Shown: positions 29,234 to 37,281 of the stretch, piece by piece | Numbering within the stretch: the first letter of the stretch is position 1 | Layout of the letters: every line of letters starts with the position of its first letter | Assembly: GCF_900456775.1 (NCBI RefSeq) | Contig: NZ_UAUL01000008.1 | Location: 1-64,000 of the forward strand | Reading direction: 5' to 3' | Source of the DNA: Sarcina ventriculi | Lineage (GTDB): Bacteria > Bacillota > Clostridia > Clostridiales > Clostridiaceae | DNA length: 64,000 nt | Program-made: the position numbers and the translations under genes | Notes under the pieces: model-generated | Databases searched by the model: none | Told to the model about the DNA's origin: nothing | The model's input: the letters and a program-made list of their open reading frames with translations, nothing else

Positions 29234-29797
29234 ATGAAATTAGAAAAAATAGACAAAATAACGAACTTTAAATATTTAAACTTGTATAAATTAAAATTAA
29301 AAAATAAAAAAGGAAACCAAAAAGATTATTTTGTTGCAAGTAGGCGTGATGAGGAAGATTTAACTTGTGTGACAAAGGATCATAATAAGGCTGATGGTGT
29401 TATGATAATTCCAATAACTAAAGAAAATGAATTTGTTATAATAAAGCAGTATAGACCTGCAATAGATGGATTTATATATGAATTCCCAGCTGGTCTTGTA
29501 GATGAGGGTGAAACAGTAGAGGAAGCAAGTAGGAGAGAACTTTTTGAAGAAACGGGTTTAGAGTGTGTGTCTTTTGAATATTTGATAAAACCAAGTTATA
29601 CATCAGTTGGCATGTCAGATGAAAATGTGGCTATTGTAAAAATGCTTGTAGAGGGAAGCCCAACTTCAGAAAATACAGAAGAAGATGAGGAGATAGAAAT
29701 ATTAAAAATCCCTGTTAAAGACTTTAAAAAATTTGCTAAAGATAATATTGTTTCAATAAAAGTTGCGATGGTAGCTGCTTTTATTGATGGTATATAG
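29234..29797 (+). CDS. NUDIX hydrolase, ADP-ribose pyrophosphatase-like
   Basis: 187 residues. The NUDIX box is intact: G at LVDEGETVEEASRRELFEE followed by TGL, with the metal-binding REL-x-EE. The upstream AGLVDEG with YEFPAG is typical of ADP-ribose pyrophosphatases (NudF type). It would hydrolyse ADP-ribose to AMP and ribose 5-phosphate, a house-cleaning role. No strong Shine-Dalgarno is visible before the ATG, so the start is less certain. Confidence 0.85.
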   Translation: MKLEKIDKITNFKYLNLYKLKLKNKKGNQKDYFVASRRDEEDLTCVTKDHNKADGVMIIPITKENEFVIIKQYRPAIDGFIYEFPAGLVDEGETVEEASRRELFEETGLECVSFEYLIKPSYTSVGMSDENVAIVKMLVEGSPTSENTEEDEEIEILKIPVKDFKKFAKDNIVSIKVAMVAAFIDGI

Positions 29798-29803
29798 ATG
29801 ATT

Positions 29804-29838
29804 AAAAGGATGTGATTGTTCACATCCTTTTAATTTTA
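29804..29838 (+). terminator. NUDIX gene terminator
   Basis: A perfect 11-bp stem (29804-29814 with 29821-29831) with a 6-base loop is followed by a T-rich tail. Confidence 0.85.
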
Positions 29839-29977
29839 TAGTATAAATATTTATTTTTAATTTTATTAAAATAAGGAAAATTATAAAAATGTAGTTAATT
29901 GAAAAAAGAATATATATTTATATGCTAGAGAGGTAACATTTATTACTTACTTGAGTAAAATAATACTATAATTATTG

Positions 29978-30685
29978 TTAAAATAAGGTTAAAATACTTC
30001 CTCTGTCTACAAGAGGTTTTTTAGATAGAAATATAGGTTTAACATCATGCTTTATCAAAAAATTTTCAATTTCTTTTCCGTATGGATGAAGATTATAGTT
30101 TCCGAAAAAAGCTATTTTATTTTCACATAAAAGCCCACAAGTGCCACCAATAAATCCATAGTTTAGATAGGGTAATGATATATCTTTTGCTGATATACCT
30201 AAAACATCTATTGGATATTTTTTAAGTTCATTATATATTCCAACATCTGAAGTTATAATAGCATTATTGCTTATAACAGCACAGGAGCATTTGGTATATC
30301 CTTGTTTTACATTTATTAAATTTTTTTCTTTAACGCTATTTAATAGGCATTCATCTGTGTATTTTAAATTATGAATAAAAAAGTCTTTTAAATTTACTGC
30401 ATTTAAAGAAATATCATAAGGGTAAGTGTTTTTTAAATTTGTTTTTGCTTTTACTAGGTTTAAATTAAACTTGTTTAAAGAAGGATAGGATTTTAAATTG
30501 TTAAAGAGTTCTTCATGAGCTATTAATGTGTTATTAGACAGTATATTAAGTTGTATATCAGGATGTCCATCTATCGCTTTATATAAATTTTTAGATGGCA
30601 AAACTTTTATAATATCAAGGTTTTCAAGTGATAAGTTACTAATTTCTTCTTTAGAAATTCTATAATCTACAAAACATTTATTCAT
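29978..30685 (-). CDS. DUF6873-type protein (guanidino-modifying-enzyme-like fold), function unknown
   Basis: 235 residues with no signal peptide. The pattern GHPDIQL near residue 42 and repeating beta-strand units ending in FIGGTCGLLCENKIAFFGNYN resemble the clostridial DUF6873 family, described as a GME (arginine-deiminase-like) fold. This assignment is from memory. A Cys-rich spot KCSCAVIS lies mid-protein. The frame opens at ATG 30691, which is too close to AGGAG; ATG 30685 has a proper 7-base spacer. No partner gene is evident. Confidence 0.65.
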   Translation of the reverse strand: MNKCFVDYRISKEEISNLSLENLDIIKVLPSKNLYKAIDGHPDIQLNILSNNTLIAHEELFNNLKSYPSLNKFNLNLVKAKTNLKNTYPYDISLNAVNLKDFFIHNLKYTDECLLNSVKEKNLINVKQGYTKCSCAVISNNAIITSDVGIYNELKKYPIDVLGISAKDISLPYLNYGFIGGTCGLLCENKIAFFGNYNLHPYGKEIENFLIKHDVKPIFLSKKPLVDRGSILTLF

Positions 30686-30816
30686 GGTCATTCTCCTATA
30701 TAATTAATTATAAAAATAGTTTACTAAATATTTAAGCATTTTGTCGATTATTAAAATATTATTTTTGAATATTAGAAAAGTTTTAATACATACTAAAGGT
30801 AGAAAGGAGTGAGAGG

Positions 30817-31668
30817 ATGCTTTTAATGAAGTTAGCTTATGAAGGTGAAGAAGCTTTTATTGATAATATACAAGAGATTAGAGAACTCTTAAAAAGTAAA
30901 GGAATAATTATTGGAATATCGGAAAGTATCGAGAAAAATACTCACTTCGTTAAAATTTTTTGCGATGATAAGGATTATAATGAAAAATTACAAAATAATA
31001 TTTATTTATATATAAGTAATCTTATATATAAAACAATAATGGAGAATTTTAGAAGAAAGGAAATGCTAGAATATTTAACAGAAAATTATTTTTTCTTAAA
31101 TCATGAAGAAATTATAGATATTGATAATGAAATAAATAAAATTGTATTTCAAAAAAATATTATAATGGATGAAACTTCAGTCTATTGTTTAAATAGAATT
31201 AATTCAATTGTTGAAAATATAAAAGCCTTTCTTAAAGAAACAGGTTATATAAATATAAATGGATTTATAAGATTTAGAATGAAGGCTATGATAGATACAA
31301 TAGAGGAAATTATAGATAAAATTGTAGATAAATATATGGTTGAAAAAGAGTATAATGAGTTTATTAAGCTTTTAAAATATTTTGTAGATGTACAAGAATG
31401 TAAAATAGAAGAAATAGATTTAAGAATTTTGAATAATGGATTGTATGAAATAAAAAATGGTTTAGGAGAAGATGTATTTAAAGAATTTTTAAATGAAATA
31501 AAAGATAATGCTGATGAAAATACCATAAATATAGAGGATGTCATTATAAGTGGATTAATAACTAATGCACCGAGAAAGATAAAAATTTTTAACGAAGTAA
31601 AATGCAATAATAAAGAATTTTTAAGGACAATAAAGAATGTTTTTGGTGAGAGAGTTGAGGTTTATTAA
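30817..31668 (+). CDS. ytxC: Putative sporulation protein YtxC
   Basis: 283 residues, mainly helical and soluble, with the YtxC-like segment ETGYININGFIRFRMKAM near residue 145. The function is unknown; the family is common in spore formers and in Bacillus lies next to thrS and near infC. AAAGGAG precedes the ATG. It lies just upstream of the ribosomal-protein leader. thrS, often adjacent in other species, is not present here. Confidence 0.8.
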   Translation: MLLMKLAYEGEEAFIDNIQEIRELLKSKGIIIGISESIEKNTHFVKIFCDDKDYNEKLQNNIYLYISNLIYKTIMENFRRKEMLEYLTENYFFLNHEEIIDIDNEINKIVFQKNIIMDETSVYCLNRINSIVENIKAFLKETGYININGFIRFRMKAMIDTIEEIIDKIVDKYMVEKEYNEFIKLLKYFVDVQECKIEEIDLRILNNGLYEIKNGLGEDVFKEFLNEIKDNADENTINIEDVIISGLITNAPRKIKIFNEVKCNNKEFLRTIKNVFGERVEVY

Positions 31669-31695
31669 TAATATAACTTAAAATAACAAAATTAT

Positions 31696-31724
31696 TTGAC
31701 ACAGCTTATAACTTGTGATAGAAT
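31696..31724 (+). promoter_or_regulatory. Promoter of the rpmI-rplT operon
   Basis: TTGACA (31696-31701), 17 bases, TAGAAT (31719-31724). It lies just before the structured leader. Confidence 0.85.
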
Positions 31725-31729
31725 TTTAT

Positions 31730-31845
31730 TCGTTAAGAAGAAACAGCCGTTTCTCACCTTTCAACTTCGGTTAGTTGGGTTATTGAATTGTTTATTACGT
31801 TAAGTGTTGTAATAATAGAGGACGGCTTATGCCGTCCTTTTATTT
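31730..31845 (+). ncRNA. L20-type autoregulatory leader of rpmI-rplT
   Basis: A structured leader starts with GAAACAGCCGTTTC near 31740-31753 and ends in a strong GC-rich terminator (31820-31826 with 31831-31837, then T4). The CAGCCGT element can pair with the terminator's ACGGC, forming an alternative antiterminator. In Firmicutes the L20 leader lets r-protein L20 cause premature termination of infC-rpmI-rplT; position and architecture fit that family. I identify it by context rather than by a full consensus match. Confidence 0.75.
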
Positions 31846-31914
31846 TATAGAAGAGCAGTATTAGAAAAATCTATTAATGCTAAGAATCGTAAAGTTTGAG
31901 AGGAGGATATCACT

Positions 31915-32112
31915 ATGCCAAAAATGAAAACTCATAGAGGTGCAGCAAAAAGATTTAAGAAAACAGGTTCAGGAAAGTTAAAGAGAGCTAAAGCTTTCAA
32001 AAGCCATATATTAACTAAGAAAAGTCAAAAGAGAAAAAGAAATTTAAGAAAAGCTGGATATGTTTCAGTAACTCAAGAAAAAACAATGAAAAAATTATTA
32101 CCATACCTATAA
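31915..32112 (+). CDS. rpmI: 50S ribosomal protein L35
   Basis: 65 residues, highly basic, with [20 protein letters not shown] and the C-terminal KLLPYL typical of L35. GAGGAGG precedes the ATG. It is directly downstream of the leader, where infC would normally come first. Confidence 0.98.
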   Translation: MPKMKTHRGAAKRFKKTGSGKLKRAKAFKSHILTKKSQKRKRNLRKAGYVSVTQEKTMKKLLPYL

Positions 32113-32139
32113 TTTATAATAAAACAGGAGGTCTAGAAA

Positions 32140-32499
32140 ATGGCAAGAGTTAAAAGAGCGGTAAATTCTCGTAAGAATCATAAAAAAGTATTAAAACTTG
32201 CAAAAGGTTATTACGGTGGAAAAAGTAAATTATTTAAAACTGCTAACGAATCAGTAATAAGAGCATTAAGAAATGCTTACGTAGGAAGAAGATTAAAGAA
32301 GAGAGATTATAGAAGATTATGGATAGCTAGAATAAATGCAGCTACAAGAATGAATGGTCTTTCATATTCAAAATTTATGAATGGAATAAAATTAGCAGGT
32401 GTTGATATAAATAGAAAAATGCTTTCTGAAATAGCTATAAATGATGCTAAAGCATTTGCGGATTTAGTTGAATTAGCTAAGAAAAATTTAAATGCTTAA
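32140..32499 (+). CDS. rplT: 50S ribosomal protein L20
   Basis: 119 residues, the normal length, with [30 protein letters not shown] and [12 protein letters not shown]20 is needed for early 50S assembly and binds its own leader in Bacillus. AGGAGG precedes the ATG, 27 bases after rpmI. Confidence 0.98.
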   Translation: MARVKRAVNSRKNHKKVLKLAKGYYGGKSKLFKTANESVIRALRNAYVGRRLKKRDYRRLWIARINAATRMNGLSYSKFMNGIKLAGVDINRKMLSEIAINDAKAFADLVELAKKNLNA

Positions 32500-32508
32500 T
32501 TTTATTTA

Positions 32509-32540
32509 AATAATGCGGAGAAATCCGCATTATTTTTTTG
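32509..32540 (+). terminator. rplT terminator
   Basis: An 11-bp stem (32509-32519 with 32524-32534) capped by a GAAA tetraloop is followed by T7. Confidence 0.95.
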
Positions 32541-32681
32541 AGTTTATCTTCATAAATATTACATAAATTCATTTTAAATATATTTATTTAAATATAAATT
32601 ATTTTATTAAAATAATGTTAAAATAATATAAAAAAGTATTTATTGTGATATAATTATTTTATTATAATTTTGGAGGAACTT

Positions 32682-34025
32682 ATGTATATCAATGTAAGTA
32701 GAAAGATAAAATTAAGTGCTGTACAAATATTGGCTATAGGTTTTTTATCTTTAATAATAATTGGTGGAATCATATTAAGTTTGCCTATATCATCAGCTAG
32801 TGGGACAGGTACTAACATTATAGATGGTTTTTTTACATCAACTTCAGCTGTTTGTGTAACTGGGCTTATAACATTAGATACTGCTACACACTGGAATTAT
32901 TTTGGAAAAACAGTTATAATAATTTTAATACAAATAGGTGGTTTAGGATTTATGTCTTTTACTACTTTATTTGCGTTAATACTTAAAAAAAAGATAAGAT
33001 TAAGGGAAAGATTGGTTCTTCAAGAAGCTATGAATACCTTTGGAATACAGGGGTTAGTTAGGCTTATGAGATATATATTAATTTTTACTTTTTCTATAGA
33101 GTTTATGGGAGCTTTACTTTATGCAACTCAGTTTGTACCTCAATTTGGAGTTTTAAAGGGTATATATTATAGTGTATTTGCATCTATATCAGCTTTTTGT
33201 AATGCAGGATTTGATTTGATGGGAAACTTTTCGAGTATAACAAGTTATGCGACTAATATTACCATATTATTAAATACATCAGCTCTTATAATAATAGGAG
33301 GATTAGGGTTTGCAGTTTGGTCTGAACTTTATAGTTTTAAAAATTTAAAAAAACTATCTTTGCATACTAAGATTGTATTATTAACAACTTTCATATTGAT
33401 TGTATGTGGAATGGTTTTTATATTTTTATTTGAATATAATAATTCTAAAACTATAGGTAATATGTCTATAATAGATAAATTAACCAATTCTTTTTTTGCA
33501 TCAGTGACTACTAGAACAGCAGGGCTTAATTCAATACCATTAAATGATATGACTGGAGCAAGTAAATTTTTAACTATTATATTTATGTTTATAGGAGGAT
33601 CACCAGGATCTACAGCAGGGGGAATAAAGACATCAACTTTAGCTATAATAGTACTTATTATTATTGCTATTATAAAGGGAAGAGAAGATACCGAAGTTTA
33701 TGGAAAGAGGATATCAAAAGATACTGTACAAAAAGCAATTCTTGTATTCATGCTTGGAATTTTTATAGTTTTGGTGGTAACTTTGATTTTAACAATTACA
33801 GAGCAAGCTTCTCTTGAATCATTAATATTTGAAGCGGTATCAGCATTTGGAACAGTTGGTTTAACACTTGGAGTAACTCCACATTTAAGTATAATAGGAA
33901 AAATAGTTATAATGATAACTATGTATTTAGGAAGAGTGGGCCCTATGACAGTTGTGCTTGCTATTACAAGAAAAAAAAGGAAAAGAGATTATAGATATCC
34001 TGAAGATAAAATATTAATAGGTTAG
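32682..34025 (+). CDS. ktrB: Potassium uptake protein, KtrB/TrkH family
   Basis: 447 residues, the membrane K+ channel-like subunit with four M1-P-M2 repeats. Selectivity-filter regions are visible as TSTSAVCVTGL, SISAFCNAGFDLMGN, ASVTTRTAGLNSIP and VSAFGTVGLTLGVT (one Gly per P-loop). The GGSPGSTAGGIKTST loop in the third M2 is conserved. A TTG at 32670 opens the frame, but GGAGG at 32672-32676 supports the ATG at 32682. It overlaps the reach of the ktrA ribosome site: ktrA starts 11 bases after its stop. Confidence 0.94.
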   Translation: MYINVSRKIKLSAVQILAIGFLSLIIIGGIILSLPISSASGTGTNIIDGFFTSTSAVCVTGLITLDTATHWNYFGKTVIIILIQIGGLGFMSFTTLFALILKKKIRLRERLVLQEAMNTFGIQGLVRLMRYILIFTFSIEFMGALLYATQFVPQFGVLKGIYYSVFASISAFCNAGFDLMGNFSSITSYATNITILLNTSALIIIGGLGFAVWSELYSFKNLKKLSLHTKIVLLTTFILIVCGMVFIFLFEYNNSKTIGNMSIIDKLTNSFFASVTTRTAGLNSIPLNDMTGASKFLTIIFMFIGGSPGSTAGGIKTSTLAIIVLIIIAIIKGREDTEVYGKRISKDTVQKAILVFMLGIFIVLVVTLILTITEQASLESLIFEAVSAFGTVGLTLGVTPHLSIIGKIVIMITMYLGRVGPMTVVLAITRKKRKRDYRYPEDKILIG

Positions 34026-34036
34026 GGGTGTATTTT

Positions 34037-34702
34037 TTGGCTAAAAAACAATTTGTTATAATAGGACTTGGAAGATTTGGAGCGTCAATTGCAAAGACTT
34101 TATATGCTCTTGGAAATGATGTTTTGGCTATAGATAAAAAGGAAGATTTAGTTCAAGAAATTTCAGATAGTGTAACTCATGCTATACAAATGGATGCGAC
34201 AGATGAAAGTGCTCTTAGGACTTTAGGAATAAGGAATTTTGAAGTCGCAGTAGTTACAATAGGGGATAATATACAATCTAGTATAATGGCGACACTTTTA
34301 GTTAAGGAACTTGGAGTTAAATATATAATTGCTAAAGGAAATAGTGATATACATGCTAAGGTTCTTTATAAAATAGGAGCTGATAGAGTAATACTTCCAG
34401 AGAAAGATATGGGGGTTAGGGTTGCGCATAATTTAGTTTCGTCTAATATTTTAGATTATATAGAATTGTCTCCAGATTACAGTATAATAGAAATAGATAG
34501 TCCAAATGAATGGTGTAATAAAACCATGAAGGAGCTTAATTTAAGAAGCAAATATGGAATAAATGTTATAGCTATTAAGAGAAATCATGATGTTAATATC
34601 TCGCCATATGCAGATGATCAAATACAAGAGGGAGATATTATAGTAGCTATAGGTTTATCTGAAGATTTAAATAGATTAGAATTTAAAATATCATCAAAAT
34701 AA
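34037..34702 (+). CDS. ktrA: Potassium uptake regulatory subunit KtrA (RCK/TrkA family)
   Basis: 221 residues: N-terminal RCK_N with dinucleotide motif VIIGLGRFGASIAKTL and DVLAIDKKEDLVQ, and C-terminal RCK_C (~135-221), which in relatives binds c-di-AMP. It forms a cytoplasmic ring that gates KtrB. The frame opens at GTG 34028, but AGGGGTG at 34024-34030 points to the TTG at 34037 (MAKKQF). Coupled to ktrB. No c-di-AMP riboswitch is seen before the pair. Confidence 0.92.
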   Translation: MAKKQFVIIGLGRFGASIAKTLYALGNDVLAIDKKEDLVQEISDSVTHAIQMDATDESALRTLGIRNFEVAVVTIGDNIQSSIMATLLVKELGVKYIIAKGNSDIHAKVLYKIGADRVILPEKDMGVRVAHNLVSSNILDYIELSPDYSIIEIDSPNEWCNKTMKELNLRSKYGINVIAIKRNHDVNISPYADDQIQEGDIIVAIGLSEDLNRLEFKISSK

Positions 34703-34707
34703 TAAAA

Positions 34708-34762
34708 AGTTTAAGGCTCTAAAATCATTATATTTAATGGCTTAGAGCTTTATTATTTTTTG
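34708..34762 (+). terminator. ktrA terminator
   Basis: The segments near 34712-34722 and 34740-34751 pair (GCTCTAA with TTAGAGC at the core), followed by a T-rich tail. Confidence 0.65.
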
Positions 34763-34813
34763 CTATTAAAAATGTGATATAATTTTTTTATATGAAGAAA
34801 AGAGGAGAAAAAG

Positions 34814-35596
34814 TTGATAATTATAGAAAGTAAGAGTAATTCTTTATTTAAAAATTTAAAAAAACTAAAAGATAAAAAAAAATATAGAGATGAAAAAAAA
34901 CAATACATAATAGAAGGATTTAGGTTTGTAAAGGAGGCTATAAAAAGTAACACCTGTTTAGAATGTGTAATATTTACGGAAGATTTTTATAAAAAAGAAA
35001 AAGAATTTATAGATTCTTTAGAAAAGTTAAATATAAAATTAGTAATAATGACAAAAATTTTGTTAGATGAAATATGTGATACTGAAAACCCACAAGGAAT
35101 AATTGCTGTAGCAGAATTTAAAGATAGTGTTTTAAATTTAGGAAATATGATAATACTTATAGATAAGGTTCAAGATCCAGGAAATATGGGTACGATTATA
35201 AGGACAGCACATGCTGTTGGGGCTTCTAGTATTATAATAACTAAAGGAACAGTGGATATTTATAATGATAAAGTTTTAAGATCATCTATGGGTTCTATAT
35301 TTTATATACCAATTATTGAGGATTATAATTTAGATTTAGTTAAAAAATTAAAAAATCAAGGATATAGACTTTTAGTAAGTTCACTTCAAGGAGAAAATAA
35401 TTTTTTTGAAGAAGATTTAAAAGGTAAGGTTATAATAGCGGTTGGAAATGAGGGAAATGGAGTAAGTGATGAAGTTTATAATATTTCTGATGTAAAAGTT
35501 AAAATACCCATGCCTGGAAATAGCGAATCATTAAATGTAGCTATTGCAACATCTGTTATGATGTATGAAAAGTTAAGACAAGATAGTATAAAGTAG
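34814..35596 (+). CDS. TrmH/SpoU-family RNA 2'-O-methyltransferase
   Basis: 260 residues: N-terminal substrate-binding domain (NSLFKNLKKLKDKKKYR, YIIEGFRFVKEAI) and C-terminal SPOUT knot with the three family motifs: DKVQDPGNMGTIIRTAHA, AVGNEGNGVSDEV and IPMPGNSESLNVAIATSV. It methylates a ribose in rRNA or tRNA; the target cannot be read from sequence. The start is TTG at 34814, with AGAGGAG six bases before it. In Bacillus the ysgA homologue also lies next to pheS, as here. Confidence 0.92.
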   Translation: MIIIESKSNSLFKNLKKLKDKKKYRDEKKQYIIEGFRFVKEAIKSNTCLECVIFTEDFYKKEKEFIDSLEKLNIKLVIMTKILLDEICDTENPQGIIAVAEFKDSVLNLGNMIILIDKVQDPGNMGTIIRTAHAVGASSIIITKGTVDIYNDKVLRSSMGSIFYIPIIEDYNLDLVKKLKNQGYRLLVSSLQGENNFFEEDLKGKVIIAVGNEGNGVSDEVYNISDVKVKIPMPGNSESLNVAIATSVMMYEKLRQDSIK

Positions 35597-35635
35597 TAAT
35601 ATAGGTTAAAAATAATATTAAAATATGATAAATAC

Positions 35636-35664
35636 TTGTAATATTATATATGTATTAGTATAAT
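35636..35664 (+). promoter_or_regulatory. Promoter of the pheS T-box leader
   Basis: TTGTAA (35636-35641), a 17-base spacer and TATAAT (35659-35664), about 35 bases before the T-box stem I. Confidence 0.8.
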
Positions 35665-35699
35665 ATTAAAATGAATAACAACTAAAATTAAAAATTAAG

Positions 35700-35970
35700 C
35701 GTTGATAAAGAGAGTAGCTATGAAAATCTTTTTAGGGAGAGGAAACCTAGACTGGAAGTTTTCTTAAAGAAAGTTATAGTGAAGTTCACTTTGGAGCTCT
35801 AGCTGTGAAATTTAAATTTAAGGAAATTTAACAAAAGTAGTAGCTAGCGGATTAAGCCGTTATTTAAATTAAGAGAACAAAAGATATATAAAACTTAAAA
35901 TAAATGTTTTTTGTTAATTAGGGTGGTAACACGGAAAAAACCCCGTCCCTTTTGAGGATGGGGTTTTTTA
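35700..35970 (+). ncRNA. T-box leader of pheS-pheT (specifier UUC, phenylalanine)
   Basis: Stem I begins near GATAAAGAGAGTAG. A candidate specifier TTC at 35785-35787 (context GAAGTTCA, specifier followed by a purine) encodes phenylalanine and fits the synthetase genes. The T-box sequence is AGGGTGGTAACACGG at 35920-35934, differing from the common ACCGCG ending. A GC-rich terminator hairpin (35939-35952 with 35956-35966) with T6 follows. Uncharged tRNA-Phe should promote read-through. Confidence 0.9.
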
Positions 35971-35993
35971 TGTGCTTTTTTAAAATCTACTAA

Positions 35994-36048
35994 TTTTTAA
36001 AAGGTTGTTGATTCTAATAAAAAAATGTGTATGGTGACCTTTTAAAAA
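35994..36048 (+). repeat. Inverted repeat and flanking direct repeats after the Phe T-box
   Basis: A perfect 12-bp inverted repeat (35994-36005 with 36037-36048) has a 31-base loop and is followed by T6. It is framed by near-identical direct repeats at 35976-35990 and 36051-36066, which differ by one A. It could be a weak second terminator, or a remnant of a small duplication; the AT-rich composition makes chance a real possibility. Confidence 0.5.
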
Positions 36049-36092
36049 GATTTTTTAAAAATCTACAATAGATAAAGGTGGGTGAGACACAC

Positions 36093-36194
36093 ATGACAGA
36101 GATTTATGAAAATATAGTAGTTGCTGTATTTGTTGGTGGACTTGTTGCAGCATATATAGCTAATACTATAAGACTTCGTAAAATGGGAGAATAA
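36093..36194 (+). CDS. Small single-span membrane protein (33 residues) between the T-box and pheS
   Basis: An ATG-started frame of 33 codons ends at TAA 36192-36194. The protein has an acidic start (MTEIYEN), a hydrophobic helix (IVVAVFVGGLVAAYIA) and a basic end (TIRLRKMGE), so it should sit in the membrane with the tail inside by the positive-inside rule. AAGGTGGG lies about 10 bases before the ATG; an in-frame GTG at 36078 is a less likely start. It is under the Phe T-box and 49 bases before pheS. No known family is recognised. Confidence 0.6.
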   Translation: MTEIYENIVVAVFVGGLVAAYIANTIRLRKMGE

Positions 36195-36243
36195 ATAAAA
36201 AAATATAATAATTTTTATATAAAATATGAAAGGAGCTTAATTT

Positions 36244-37263
36244 ATGCAAGAGCAATTAAAAAATATAGAAAATATTGCATTAGAAGAGTTAAAATTAGCT
36301 AAAGATAGTACAACTGTAGAAAATATAAGAGTTAAGTACTTAGGGAAAAAAGGTGAATTAACAACTATTTTAAGAAGTATGGGAGGACTTTCAAAAGAAG
36401 AAAGACCTATCATGGGTAAACTTGTTAATGAAGTTAAGGCAACTTTAGAGGCTAAACTTGAAGAAGTTTTAACTCAAATTAAAATCAAAGAAAAAAATGA
36501 AAAATTAGCAAATGAAGTAATTGATATTTCAATTCCAGGAACTAAAAATCTTGTAGGTAAAAGACACCCATTAGAATTAACATTAGATAGTATGAAAGAA
36601 ATATTTGTGTCTATGGGCTTTACAATAGAGGAAGGACCAGAAGTTGAAAAAGATTATTACAATTTTGAAGCTTTAAATATTCCTAAAAATCACCCAGCTA
36701 GAAGTGAACAAGATACATTCTATATAAATGATAATATAGTTTTAAGAACTCAAACATCTCCAGTTCAAGCTAGAGTTATGGAAAAGCAAGAGCCTCCAAT
36801 AAAGATGATATCTCCAGGTAAGGTATTTAGATCAGATGCAGTTGATGCAACTCATTCACCAATATTCTATCAAATGGAAGGATTAGTTATAGATAAGGGA
36901 ATAACTTTTGCAGATCTTAAAGGAACACTAGAATTGTTTGCTAAGAAGATGTTTGGAGACAAGGTTAAAACTAAGTTTAGACCACATCATTTCCCTTTTA
37001 CAGAGCCATCTGCTGAAATGGATGCAACTTGCTTTGTATGTAACGGAAAAGGCTGTAGAGTTTGTAAGGGAGAAGGTTGGATTGAAATATTAGGTTGTGG
37101 AATGGTTCATCCTGATGTTTTAAGAAATTGTGGAATTGACCCAGAGGTTTATAGTGGATTTGCCTTTGGATTTGGTGTTGATAGAATGGTTATGCTTAAA
37201 TATGGCATAGATGATATTAGATTATTATATGAAAGTGATATGAGATTTTTAAATCAATTTTAA
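36244..37263 (+). CDS. pheS: Phenylalanine-tRNA ligase alpha subunit
   Basis: 339 residues, the catalytic class II subunit of the alpha2-beta2 enzyme. N-terminal coiled coil (~1-85), then [14 protein letters not shown], motif 2 ([19 protein letters not shown]), [16 protein letters not shown] and motif 3 ([14 protein letters not shown]). [18 protein letters not shown] Cys cluster lies in between, as in other bacterial PheS. GGAGC lies before the ATG. Controlled by the Phe T-box. Confidence 0.98.
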   Translation: MQEQLKNIENIALEELKLAKDSTTVENIRVKYLGKKGELTTILRSMGGLSKEERPIMGKLVNEVKATLEAKLEEVLTQIKIKEKNEKLANEVIDISIPGTKNLVGKRHPLELTLDSMKEIFVSMGFTIEEGPEVEKDYYNFEALNIPKNHPARSEQDTFYINDNIVLRTQTSPVQARVMEKQEPPIKMISPGKVFRSDAVDATHSPIFYQMEGLVIDKGITFADLKGTLELFAKKMFGDKVKTKFRPHHFPFTEPSAEMDATCFVCNGKGCRVCKGEGWIEILGCGMVHPDVLRNCGIDPEVYSGFAFGFGVDRMVMLKYGIDDIRLLYESDMRFLNQF

Positions 37264-37281
37264 AATATAGGAGGATAGTTT

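Noticed and set aside
31846-31914. infC remnant between the leader and rpmI
   Set aside because: Short open stretches here do not resemble IF3 in any frame.
32541-32681. c-di-AMP (ydaO) riboswitch before ktrB
   Set aside because: Only 141 AT-rich bases with no conserved GG-rich cores; too short and unstructured.
35976-36066. Miniature transposable element
   Set aside because: The flanking direct repeats are A/T homopolymer-rich and differ by an A, so chance is more likely; kept only as a repeat note.
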